Made by a program: the position numbers and the translations under genes. From Mesorhizobium sp. (GTDB lineage Bacteria > Pseudomonadota > Alphaproteobacteria > Rhizobiales > Rhizobiaceae), in NCBI GenBank assembly GCA_004020645.1, contig SAQL01000017.1, positions 62,001-126,000 of the forward strand: a stretch of 64,000 nt of DNA. The letters run 5' to 3'. Of the stretch, positions 19,902 through 28,073 are shown piece after piece. Numbering within the stretch: position 1 is the stretch's first letter; every line of letters begins with the position of its first letter. Below the pieces are notes generated by a model, which worked only from the letters and a program-made list of their open reading frames with translations, searched no databases and was not told where the DNA came from.

Positions 19902-20851
19902 GCGGCAGCTCCGCTTCCATCAATCATTCCATTTTTGCGCGCCGCCTCGATCAGGCCGGCACGCACCGCCTCGTCGGCATCGACGGCTCTCACCGCAAGT
20001 CCGGCAAGACCGAGCGCCTCAGTGTAGAGCGCGCCGAGCGCGCCGGATGCAATCAGCACGACGGACGCCGTGCCTTTCCGGTAACGGTGGCTGGCCGACG
20101 CGATCTCGCCGCCGATCAGCAGGCCGGACAGGCAAGCAGCGGCATCGTCGGGTTTCAGGTCCTGCAGCAGGCCCGCGGCTCGGATCGAGAACAGTCTCGA
20201 GGTGACATCGCCGCCCTCGGCCAGCGCTTGCTCGCACCAGCGCCGGAAAAACGGATTGCCTGATGAGACCGGCTGTGGCTGCTCGCCAAGCGAATGGCGC
20301 AGGATCGAATGCGCCGCCAGCACCGAAAACAGCTCCCCGGTCGGCCATGTGCCGAAACCGGCAACAGCGCCGTCCTCGACCAGCACCCATTTCGAATGGG
20401 TGCCGGGCATGCAGACGAGATGGCGGCCCTTTGCCGGCAAACCAGCGCCGGCAAGCTGCGTTTCCTCGCCGCGCATGACGTCGGGCGCGTCGGCCTGGCG
20501 CTGGGCCAGGCCCGGCACGATGCGGATGTCGCGGCGCTGGCCGGGGACGCGCGCAGCACCGGCAAGGATGGCACCGATCGGCGCCGGCACAGTGACATAG
20601 GGCGCCTCCAGCCAGCCCTGGCGCGATCCGGCCATGCCGCAGATGATGACGGGCATCGCTTCCGGCGCGCCTATCGCCGCCAGATGTCCTTCGAGGATGA
20701 TCGAAAACCCGGCGGCTTGCGCGGTGATCAGCCCGTCGTCGCCGCGACGCTCGGCAAGGATCTTTCCGGCCTCATCGACCAGCCAGACCCTGAGACGGGT
20801 CGTGCCCCAGTCGACAGCGGCCACAGAAGGCACGTTGCTCGCTGAGTTCAC
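19898..20851 (-). CDS. dgoK: 2-dehydro-3-deoxygalactonokinase
   Basis: Phosphorylates 2-keto-3-deoxygalactonate. The 317-aa product begins, after a short lead, with AAVDWGTTRLRVWLVD and contains CMPGTHSKWVLVEDG and FGTWPTGELFSVL, all characteristic of DgoK. Start: GTG 20851, which overlaps the SDR stop as GTGA and has GGGGG seven bases upstream; the in-frame ATG at 20965 lies deep inside the SDR gene. Second gene of the operon. Confidence 0.93.
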   Translation of the reverse strand: MNSASNVPSVAAVDWGTTRLRVWLVDEAGKILAERRGDDGLITAQAAGFSIILEGHLAAIGAPEAMPVIICGMAGSRQGWLEAPYVTVPAPIGAILAGAARVPGQRRDIRIVPGLAQRQADAPDVMRGEETQLAGAGLPAKGRHLVCMPGTHSKWVLVEDGAVAGFGTWPTGELFSVLAAHSILRHSLGEQPQPVSSGNPFFRRWCEQALAEGGDVTSRLFSIRAAGLLQDLKPDDAAACLSGLLIGGEIASASHRYRKGTASVVLIASGALGALYTEALGLAGLAVRAVDADEAVRAGLIEAARKNGMIDGSGAAA

Positions 20852-21615
20852 AGGAAGCCCCCATCGACGATCAGCATCTGCGCGGTCAGCATCCGCGAAG
20901 CGTCCGACGCCAGGAACAGCACCGTGCCGACAATGTCTTCCGGCTGCATCACCTGTTTGATGCATTGCTTGGCAATATGGGCGGCGAGCGCCTGTTCGGT
21001 GACCCAGAGCTCCTTCTGCCGCTCGGTGATTACCCAGCCGGGTGCGATCGCATTGACGCGAATGCCGTCGGCGCCGAGCTTGCCGGCAAGCCCCTTGGTC
21101 AGGCCGACGATGCCGGCCTTGGCCGCGGTATAGGCCGGCATATCGGGGTGGTTGATCAGAAACGATGTCGACGTGAAGTTGATGATCGAGCCGCCGCCGG
21201 CGCGCTTCATGCCCGGCGCCACCGCCTGTGCGGAGAAGAAATGCGGACGCAGATTGACTGCCTGGTTGTTGTCCCAGAACTCCACGGTGACATCCTCCAC
21301 CGCGTGGCGATCGTCAACTGCTGCATTGTTGATCAGCACCGTAACGTCGCCATGGGCTTCGGCCGCCTTGGCGGCTGAAGCCCGCAGCGCCTCGATGTCG
21401 CGTATGTCCGTCTTGAGATAGAGGGGCCGCCGGCCAAGATCCTTCTCGATGCGGTCGGCCAGCGCCAGGCTCGGGCCATCGGCGATGTCGATGAAGGCGA
21501 CCCTCGCCCCCTGGCGGGCAAAACCCTCGGTCAGCGCCGCGCCGATGCCGGAACCGCCGCCGGTGATCAGCACCGAAGCACCTTCAAGGTCGGCAAAGCG
21601 CGCCGATGGCATCAT
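20848..21615 (-). CDS. SDR-family dehydrogenase, probable D-galactose/aldose 1-dehydrogenase
   Basis: Short-chain dehydrogenase of 255 aa with the NAD-binding TGGGSGIG, the NNAAVDDR motif, and the catalytic Tyr and Lys in YTAAKAG. It heads the operon that contains dgoK, dgoA and a lactonase, so oxidation of galactose (or a close aldose) to a lactone is the natural role; rhizobial galactose dehydrogenase belongs to this family. Start ATG 21615 (ATGATG) has GGGGAG six bases upstream. The mosaic repeat at 21628 begins immediately before that site. No galactonate dehydratase is present in the cluster. Confidence 0.85.
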   Translation of the reverse strand: MMPSARFADLEGASVLITGGGSGIGAALTEGFARQGARVAFIDIADGPSLALADRIEKDLGRRPLYLKTDIRDIEALRASAAKAAEAHGDVTVLINNAAVDDRHAVEDVTVEFWDNNQAVNLRPHFFSAQAVAPGMKRAGGGSIINFTSTSFLINHPDMPAYTAAKAGIVGLTKGLAGKLGADGIRVNAIAPGWVITERQKELWVTEQALAAHIAKQCIKQVMQPEDIVGTVLFLASDASRMLTAQMLIVDGGFL

Positions 21616-21627
21616 CTTTTTCTCCCC

Positions 21628-21731
21628 GCGCATGGCCCCGAAAATCGGTTTCGATTTTCGGAAAGGATCATGCGCAAAATCAAAGTGCTACAGCGTCCTT
21701 TGAGCGTCCAAAAGGACGCGCGGCGCTGTAG
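21628..21731. repeat. Mosaic intergenic repeat, copy B (modules 1 and 2)
   Basis: Module 1 is a palindrome bounded by GCGCATG and CATGCGC with CCGAAAATCG/CGATTTTCGG inner arms. Module 2 runs from TCAAAGTGCTACAGCG to CGCTGTAG with GCGTCC/GGACGC arms. Copies with both modules occur here and at 49193-49292; the single modules occur at 36446 (1) and 11031 (2). This copy lies in the leader or promoter region of the galactose operon. Confidence 0.85.
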
Positions 21732-22015
21732 GCTCAGTCGGCGCGCATCCTAGCCAGCCCGGTCGGGGGAGCAAGGGAGAAAAACCGATTCCGGAGGCTT
21801 ATGTCGGACAAAAAAACGATCACGCCCCACTACGCGTCCTCGCAGCGCGGCCAACCCACGAAGGCATCGAGCGCACGCACAGCCTCGCTTTGCCTGCAAC
21901 TGACCGACAGACGCCCGCTTGCAGCAGGCAATCCTCAAAATGTCGCGATTGGCAGATGACCGGCGAGGTTGTAAGGGCAAGCACAGCAGCCCATACGATC
22001 CGCCGGAGATCCGCC

Positions 22016-22957
22016 ATGCCTTTGAAAATCGCCGTCCAGATGGACCACATCTCCACCGTCTCGATTGCCGGCGACACGTCTTTCGCGCTGTCGCTGGAAG
22101 CGCAGCGGCGCGGCCATCAGCTCTTCCATTATACGCCCGATCGACTGTTGCTGCGCGGCGGCAAGGTGTTTGCCCGCATCGAGGCAATGCAGGTCCGCGA
22201 TGAGAAGGGCAATCACTATTCGCTCGGCGAAGAAGTCCGCACCGACCTGTCGGAGATGGACGTCATCCTGCTCAGGCAGGATCCGCCGTTCGACATGAAC
22301 TACATCACCACGACGCATATCCTCGAGCGTATCCATCCCAAGACGCTGGTGGTCAACGACCCGGCCTGGGTGCGCAACAGCCCCGAAAAGATCTTCGTCA
22401 CCGAATTCCCCGACCTGATGCCGGAAACGCTGATCACCAAGGACCCGCTGGAGGTCGCCGCCTTCCGCAAGGAGTTCGGCGACATCATCGTCAAGCCGCT
22501 CTACGGCAATGGCGGCGCCGGCATTTTCCACCTGCACGAGGCCGACCGCAACCTTGCCTCGCTGCTCGAGATGTTCGGGCAGTTGTTCCGCGAGCCTTAC
22601 ATCGTGCAGCGCTATCTCAAGGAGGTGCGCGCCGGCGACAAGCGTATCATCCTGATCGACGGTGAGCCGGTCGGCGCCATCAACCGGGTGCCGGCCGAGA
22701 CTGATTCACGCTCCAACATGCATGTCGGCGGCCGCGCCGAAAAAACCGAATTGACAGAGCGCGAACGCGAGATCTGCGCCCGCATCAGTCCGTCGCTGAA
22801 AGAGCGCGGCTTTATCCTCGTCGGCATCGACGTGATCGGCGACTACATGACCGAGATCAACGTGACGTCGCCGACCGGCGTGCGCGAGGTCCAGCGCTTC
22901 GGCGGAGCCGACATAGCCAGCCTGTTCTGGGATGCGGTCGAGGAGAAACGCAAGTAG
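22016..22957 (+). CDS. gshB: Glutathione synthetase
   Basis: ATP-grasp ligase joining gamma-glutamylcysteine and glycine. It is 313 aa, with the family start (KIAVQMDHIS), DVILLRQDPPFDMNYITTTH, VKPLYGNGGAGIF, the hinge RYLKEVRAGDKRIILIDG, and the metal/ATP end motif DVIGDYMTEINVTSPTG. Start ATG 22016 has CCGGAG upstream. The 284 bases between repeat B and this gene show no convincing gene. Confidence 0.97.
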   Translation: MPLKIAVQMDHISTVSIAGDTSFALSLEAQRRGHQLFHYTPDRLLLRGGKVFARIEAMQVRDEKGNHYSLGEEVRTDLSEMDVILLRQDPPFDMNYITTTHILERIHPKTLVVNDPAWVRNSPEKIFVTEFPDLMPETLITKDPLEVAAFRKEFGDIIVKPLYGNGGAGIFHLHEADRNLASLLEMFGQLFREPYIVQRYLKEVRAGDKRIILIDGEPVGAINRVPAETDSRSNMHVGGRAEKTELTEREREICARISPSLKERGFILVGIDVIGDYMTEINVTSPTGVREVQRFGGADIASLFWDAVEEKRK

Positions 22958-23136
22958 CGTCCATGCTTGGCGGAAAGCGTTTTTCGACCCGTAGCCGACG
23001 CAACGCCATCGGAGCTTAGCGTTCAATTGTTCCCGTAATGTTCTTGCCTCAGCCATAAATCTGTGGTTGTCTGTGGCGAAGCCGTTCGCGGCATGATCGC
23101 AGAGGCTTGGGCAAGCCTGCATCCGGGGGTGAAAAA

Positions 23137-24669
23137 ATGGTTGCGCGGGTCCGTACGGTCGCTTTCCAGGGCATCGAGGCCGTACCGGTCGACGTGCAGG
23201 TGATGATCGCGCCCGGCAAGGTCAACATGCACATCGTTGGCCTCGGCGACAAGGCGGTCGCCGAAAGCCGCGAGCGGGTTCAGGCGGCGCTGCACGCGTC
23301 GGGTCTGTCAATGCCGTCGAAGAAGGTCACGGTCAATCTGGCGCCGGCCGACCTGCCCAAGGAAGGCAGCCATTACGATTTGCCGATCGCGCTCGGCCTG
23401 ATGGCGGCATTGGGCGCCATTCCGGGCGACATGCTGGCCGGCTATGTCGTGCTTGGCGAGCTGTCGCTCGACGGCACCATCGCCGCCGTGGCCGGCGCGC
23501 TGCCGGCGGCGATCGGCGCCAATGCCGAAGGCAAGGGCCTGATCTGCCCTTTCGCCTGCGGGCCGGAAGCGGCCTGGGCCGGCAAGGATTTCGACATCCT
23601 GGCGCCGCGCAGCCTGATCGCCATCGCCAATCATTTTCGCGGCACACAGGTGCTGTCGCGGCCGGAAGCCGGCATCCATGCCGCGGCGCGCGACCTGCCG
23701 GATCTCGCCGACATCAAGGGCCAGGAGACCGCCAAGCGGGCGCTGGAAGTGGCGGCGGCCGGCGGCCACAATTTGCTGATGGTCGGACCGCCGGGGTCGG
23801 GAAAATCGATGCTGGCGCAACGACTGCCGTCGATCCTGCCGCCGCTGGCGCCGAGGGAATTGCTCGAAGTCTCAATGATCGCCTCGGTGGCGGGCGAGCT
23901 TGGCGAAGGAAAGCTGACCGACCGCCGGCCGTTCCGTGCGCCGCACCATTCGGCCTCGATGGCGGCGCTGGTCGGCGGCGGCCTGCGCGTGCGGCCGGGC
24001 GAGGCGTCGCTTGCCCATCACGGCGTGCTGTTCCTCGACGAATTTCCCGAATTCTCGCCGCAGGCGCTCGACGCGCTGCGCCAGCCGCTGGAGACCGGCG
24101 ACTGCATGATCGCCCGCGCCAACCATCGCGTCACCTATCCGGCGCGCATCCAGCTGGTCGCGGCGATGAACCCGTGCCGCTGCGGCATGGCCGGCGAGCC
24201 GGGCTATCGCTGCCTGCGCGGCGACCGCTGCCGCACTGACTACCAGGCGCGCATATCCGGCCCGCTGCTCGACCGCATCGATCTCCGGATCGAGGTGCCG
24301 GCGGTCTCGGCCAGCGATTTGATCCGGCCGGACCGGGCGGAGAAAAGTGCCGCGGTGGCATTGCGCGTGGCACGCGCCCGGACGATCCAGCGCGAGCGTT
24401 TCGAACGGCTCGGCGCGACCTCCGCCACCACCAACGCGCATTGCTCGCCCTCGGTCATCGAGGAGATCGCGATGCCGGATGCATCAGGCCTGTCGCTGCT
24501 CAGGGATGCCAGCGAAAAACTCGGCTTTTCCGCGCGCGCCTATCACCGGGTGCTGAAAGTGGCGCGAACGCTGGCCGATCTCGAGGCCAGCGAGACGGTC
24601 GGCCGCATCCATCTGGCCGAGGCGATTTCCTACCGCATGAGCTCGGAGCGGATGGCGCAGGCGGCGTAG
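23137..24669 (+). CDS. comM: YifB/ComM-family AAA+ ATPase (Mg-chelatase-like)
   Basis: A 510-aa protein with an N-terminal Lon-protease-like ChlI domain, an AAA+ core with Walker A GPPGSGKS (about residue 217) and Walker B VLFLDEFPEF, a cysteine cluster (CRCGMAGEPGYRCLRGDRC) and a C-terminal Mg-chelatase domain. ComM is a helicase that promotes branch migration during natural transformation in other bacteria; YifB homologues are widespread and mostly uncharacterised in rhizobia. Start ATG 23137 has GGGGGTGA upstream and the typical N-terminus (VARVRTVAFQG). A degenerate copy of part of this gene lies at 24922-25003. Confidence 0.93.
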   Translation: MVARVRTVAFQGIEAVPVDVQVMIAPGKVNMHIVGLGDKAVAESRERVQAALHASGLSMPSKKVTVNLAPADLPKEGSHYDLPIALGLMAALGAIPGDMLAGYVVLGELSLDGTIAAVAGALPAAIGANAEGKGLICPFACGPEAAWAGKDFDILAPRSLIAIANHFRGTQVLSRPEAGIHAAARDLPDLADIKGQETAKRALEVAAAGGHNLLMVGPPGSGKSMLAQRLPSILPPLAPRELLEVSMIASVAGELGEGKLTDRRPFRAPHHSASMAALVGGGLRVRPGEASLAHHGVLFLDEFPEFSPQALDALRQPLETGDCMIARANHRVTYPARIQLVAAMNPCRCGMAGEPGYRCLRGDRCRTDYQARISGPLLDRIDLRIEVPAVSASDLIRPDRAEKSAAVALRVARARTIQRERFERLGATSATTNAHCSPSVIEEIAMPDASGLSLLRDASEKLGFSARAYHRVLKVARTLADLEASETVGRIHLAEAISYRMSSERMAQAA

Positions 24670-24719
24670 AGCGCAACGTTCGGGCGCCGGAAAGCTTGAC
24701 CGCCGAGCAGCCAGCAAGC

Positions 24720-24920
24720 CTATGCATCGGTTCTGCTGGGTTGCTGGGTCAATTCAAGGAGCTCGACGCGCAGTTGCTGCCTGTCGGGACGGGTCATCGT
24801 CGCCAGGGTCGGCCAACCAGATGCCGTCGGCCGCCAGCCTGACGATTGCGTGGCACATGTCGCCATCGCTTTCGCGGTGCCGCTCGAAGCAGGCCTGGAA
24901 CCACTTGGCCGACAATGCGC
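24720..24920 (-). pseudogene. Remnant of a TetR-family regulator C-terminus
   Basis: On the minus strand this translates as AKWFQACFERHRESDGDMC, then HAIVRLAADGIWLAD, the typical end of the ligand domain of many TetR regulators. A shift near 24790 leads to DRQQLRVELLELTQQ and a stop at 24720. No HTH domain is present; the upstream end gives way to a comM-like fragment. Read as a decayed, truncated gene. The family call rests on pattern memory. Confidence 0.5.
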
Positions 24921-24921
24921 A

Positions 24922-25003
24922 GGGCCGGAAGCGGCCCGGCCCCGCAGGAATTCAAGTCTTGCGCTACGCAGCCTGATCGCTATCGCCAGTCATTTCCGCG
25001 GCA
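24922..25003 (+). pseudogene. Degenerate duplicate of an internal comM segment
   Basis: Aligns with comM positions 23560-23644: both start GGGCCGGAAGCGGCC, and both contain the run GCAGCCTGATCGC followed by TATCGCCA or CATCGCCA. Translation keeps the frame, GPEAA then RSLIAIASHFRG here versus RSLIAIANHFRG in ComM. About three bases are lost in the middle. It ends two bases before the stop of the secreted-protein gene. Confidence 0.8.
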
Positions 25004-25004
25004 G

Positions 25005-25547
25005 CTACTTAACCGGGATCATGAGATGTGCGTAGGGCGTGCCGGCCCACATCACATATGGCCTGGACGTGTCAGGCTTGGGGTCCGTCGGATAGCCCTG
25101 CATCATATCCGTTGCGTTGACGATCATCACGTGCGGTCCGGTCTCAATCCAATTGTTGCCGGGCTCGGGCTTCGTCGCATAAGGATCGGTGTTGCTCCCG
25201 TCGGTGCCGCCGGACAGCATATACATGAAGCCGACCTTGCCCTTGGGCGGTTCCTTTTTTTCCATCCACGCCTTCACAAATTCCATCGCGTTGGCATCGC
25301 CACACATTGGATCCGGGCCAGGCGTGGCCGGGTTGTCCGGCATGCACCAGAAGCCGTTTGTGCCCTCGCGCAATGTGCGCATTGCGCCCTTCTCATCCAT
25401 AGCGTGGATCGTAGCGCCGCTTGCCACAGCGGGCGGTGCGGCGGATTCAGCGCTCTTGATCATTGCAGCGTCATCGGCGGCTGCGCCTTGCATCGCAATC
25501 AAACTGCCCGCAGCCAAAAGGGCAGCGACCGTCAGAAGCCGTTTCAT
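25005..25547 (-). CDS. Secreted protein of unknown function
   Basis: A 180-aa protein with a clear signal peptide (MKRLLTVAALLAAGSLIAM... ending GAAA-DD). The mature part contains two cysteines (WCMPDNP, DPMCGD), TNGFWC, EFVKAWMEKKEPP, GFMYMLSGGTDGSNTDPY and PHVMIVNATDMMQGYP. I recognise no enzyme motif. Start ATG 25547 has GGAGAA upstream; an ATG further out at 25604 lacks one. It stands alone beside gene remnants. The composition suggests a soluble periplasmic protein. Confidence 0.75.
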   Translation of the reverse strand: MKRLLTVAALLAAGSLIAMQGAAADDAAMIKSAESAAPPAVASGATIHAMDEKGAMRTLREGTNGFWCMPDNPATPGPDPMCGDANAMEFVKAWMEKKEPPKGKVGFMYMLSGGTDGSNTDPYATKPEPGNNWIETGPHVMIVNATDMMQGYPTDPKPDTSRPYVMWAGTPYAHLMIPVK

Positions 25548-25774
25548 GGCCGTTCTCCGGTTTGAGTTGATCTCGTGCATGATGTCGGACGCACGGCCTC
25601 CCAAAGCCGTTTGTCGGTGTTTAAAATCTAGCAGATCGCATGCATCGGGACAACGATGTTTTAGCGATGTCTAATATCTGTCGGGTGATTCATGTGAAGT
25701 TCTGCTCCATCCCACGCATTTCTCTGCGTCGAATGTGCGGGATGCTTTTCCCAGAAATGCTCCGGAGCGGCTTG

Positions 25775-27943
25775 CTATCCAGCTCTTGCCTTCAGCTCCA
25801 GCCGCCGCGCGTGCAGGACCGGCTCGGTGTAGCCGTTGGGCTGGACGCGGCCCTTGAAGACGAGGTCGCAGGCGGCGAGGAAGGCGATCGACGTGTCGAA
25901 GTCGGGCGCCATCGGCCGGTAGAGCAGATCGCCTGCGTTCTGGCGGTCGACGACGCCAGCCATGCGCTTCATCGTCTCCATCACCTGGTCTGAGGTGCAC
26001 ACGCCATGGCGCAGCCAGTTGGCGATATGCTGCGAGGAGATGCGCAGCGTGGCGCGGTCCTCCATCAGGCCGATGTCATTGATGTCAGGCACTTTCGAGC
26101 AGCCGACACCCTGGTCGATCCAGCGCACGACATAGCCCAGAATGCCTTGCGCGTTGTTGTCGAGTTCCTTCTGGACCTCCTCCGGCGACCAGTTCGGCCG
26201 CACCGTTACCGGCACCGACAGGATGTCGTCGAGCTTTGCCTTGGGCCGGCTCTTTAGCGTCGCCTGCACGGCCTGGACATCGACCTTGTGATAGTGGGTG
26301 GCGTGCAGCGTCGCCGCCGTCGGCGACGGCACCCAGGCGGTGTTGGCGCCGGCCTTCGGGTGAGCGATCTTCTCGGCCAGCATCGCGGCCATCAGATCAG
26401 GCATCGCCCACATGCCCTTGCCGATCTGGGCACGGCCGGCCAGCCCGCATTCCAGCCCGGTGTCGACATTCCAGGCCTCATAGGCGGCAATCCAGGCGGC
26501 CTGCTTCATGTCGCCCTTGCGGATCATCGGGCCGGCTTCCATCGAGGTGTGGATCTCGTCGCCGGTGCGGTCGAGAAACCCGGTGTTGATGAAGACGACG
26601 CGGTCTTTGGCGGCGCGGATCGCCTCCTTGAGGTTGACGGTGGTGCGCCGCTCCTCATCCATGAGGCCCATCTTGATGGTATTTTTCGCCATGCCGAGCA
26701 GCGCTTCGACGCGGTCAAATATCTCGACGGCGAAAGCGACTTCCTCCGGCCCGTGCATCTTGGGTTTTACGACGTACATCGAGCCGGCGCGGGAATTGGC
26801 GCGTCGTCCATTCGGCCCAACATCATGCAGCGCGATCAGCGCCGTCATCGCCGCGTCCATGATACCTTCCGGCACCTCGTTGCCGTCGCGGTCTGTTATC
26901 GCCGGATTGGTCATCAGGTGACCGACGTTGCGGATCAACATCAGCGAGCGGCCCGGCAGCGTCAGCGCGCCGCCATCGGGCGCCGTGTACGACCGGTCGG
27001 GATTGAGTTTTCGTGTAAACGTCCTGCCGCCCTTGGTGATCTCCTCGGCAAGGTCGCCCTTCATCAGGCCGAGCCAGTTGCGGTAAACCACGACCTTGTC
27101 CTGCGCATCGACCGCGGCGACCGAATCCTCGCAGTCCTGGATGGTGGTCAGCGCCGATTCCAACATGACATCAGCGATGCCGGCTGGATCGGTCTTGCCG
27201 ATCTGGTTGCTATGGTCGATGACGATCTCGATGTGCAGACCATTCCTGGTGAGCAGGACGGCTTCGGGATTGGCGGCATCGCCGCGATAGCCGGCAAACT
27301 GTTTGGGATCGGCAAGCGTGGTGGCGCCGGCGCCCTCGCCCAGCCGCAACATGCCGTTGGCAACCGAAAGCCCGTTCACCCCAGCCCATTTGCCCGTCGT
27401 GAGCGGCACCGATTCATCGAGAAAACCCTTCGCCCAGGCAATGACCTTGGCGCCGCGCACGGGATTGAATCGGCCGCCCTTTTCGGCGCCGCCGGTCTCG
27501 GGAATGGCGTCGGTGCCGTAGAGAGCGTCGTAAAGCGAGCCCCAGCGCGCATTGGCGGCGTTCAGCGCGTAGCGCGCGTTCATCACCGGCACCACCAACT
27601 GCGGCCCGGCGACCACCGAAATCTCCGGGTCGACATTTTCGGTCGCGACTGAGAAGGCTGGCCCTTCCGGCACGAGATAGCCGATCTCCTTGAGGAAATC
27701 CTTGTAGGCTTCCATGTCGCTGGGTGCGCCATTGTCGCGATACCAGCGGTCGATCTGGTCCTGCAGCGCGTCGCGCTTTTCCAGCAGCGCCCGGTTCTTC
27801 GGCGAAAGATCGTGAACGATAGACGCAAAGCCGGTCCAGAAGGCGTCGGCCGCAATGCCCGTGCCCCGCAGCGCCTCGTTCACGACGAAATCATAAAGCT
27901 CGCGGGCAATCCGCAATCCGGCGATTTCGACGCGATCGGTCAT
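25775..27943 (-). CDS. glcB: Malate synthase G
   Basis: Condenses glyoxylate and acetyl-CoA to malate in the glyoxylate shunt or glycolate use. It is 722 aa, the normal length of the monomeric G isoform. Motifs seen: TTIQDCEDSVAAVDAQDKV with the active-site acidic residues, PGRSLMLIRNVGHLMTNPAI, SMYVVKPKMHGPEEVAFA and INTGFLDRTGDEIHTSMEAGP. Start ATG 27943 with GGAGAAG upstream. No isocitrate lyase or glycolate oxidase gene is nearby. Confidence 0.98.
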   Translation of the reverse strand: MTDRVEIAGLRIARELYDFVVNEALRGTGIAADAFWTGFASIVHDLSPKNRALLEKRDALQDQIDRWYRDNGAPSDMEAYKDFLKEIGYLVPEGPAFSVATENVDPEISVVAGPQLVVPVMNARYALNAANARWGSLYDALYGTDAIPETGGAEKGGRFNPVRGAKVIAWAKGFLDESVPLTTGKWAGVNGLSVANGMLRLGEGAGATTLADPKQFAGYRGDAANPEAVLLTRNGLHIEIVIDHSNQIGKTDPAGIADVMLESALTTIQDCEDSVAAVDAQDKVVVYRNWLGLMKGDLAEEITKGGRTFTRKLNPDRSYTAPDGGALTLPGRSLMLIRNVGHLMTNPAITDRDGNEVPEGIMDAAMTALIALHDVGPNGRRANSRAGSMYVVKPKMHGPEEVAFAVEIFDRVEALLGMAKNTIKMGLMDEERRTTVNLKEAIRAAKDRVVFINTGFLDRTGDEIHTSMEAGPMIRKGDMKQAAWIAAYEAWNVDTGLECGLAGRAQIGKGMWAMPDLMAAMLAEKIAHPKAGANTAWVPSPTAATLHATHYHKVDVQAVQATLKSRPKAKLDDILSVPVTVRPNWSPEEVQKELDNNAQGILGYVVRWIDQGVGCSKVPDINDIGLMEDRATLRISSQHIANWLRHGVCTSDQVMETMKRMAGVVDRQNAGDLLYRPMAPDFDTSIAFLAACDLVFKGRVQPNGYTEPVLHARRLELKARAG

Positions 27944-28042
27944 CAGGGCTTCTCCAAGATGAAAGGCTTTGGCCGGGCCTTTGGCATGTCAGGGTGGCAC
28001 GGTCAATTCAGCTTAGAGTGAAGGGGAGGCATTTTGCAGCCG

Positions 28043-28066
28043 ATCTCCCCCCTGGAGGGGGGAGAT
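28043..28066. repeat. C-rich hairpin repeat, copy 1
   Basis: Perfect 10-base arms ATCTCCCCCC and GGGGGGAGAT around the loop TGGA, just before the stop of the hydantoinase gene. The same arms occur at 30195-30217 and 30322-30344, on the other side of that gene. Confidence 0.8.
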
Positions 28067-28073
28067 TACGCGC

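Noticed and set aside
21820..22017. Minus-strand 65-codon frame with a signal-peptide-like start and four cysteines
   Set aside because: No usable ribosome-binding site, starts on the gshB start codon in antisense, and ends in basic random-looking sequence.
24850..25035. Plus-strand frame containing RSLIAIASHFRG
   Set aside because: The similarity to ComM covers only the middle; the ends are unrelated. Treated as a gene fragment, not a gene.
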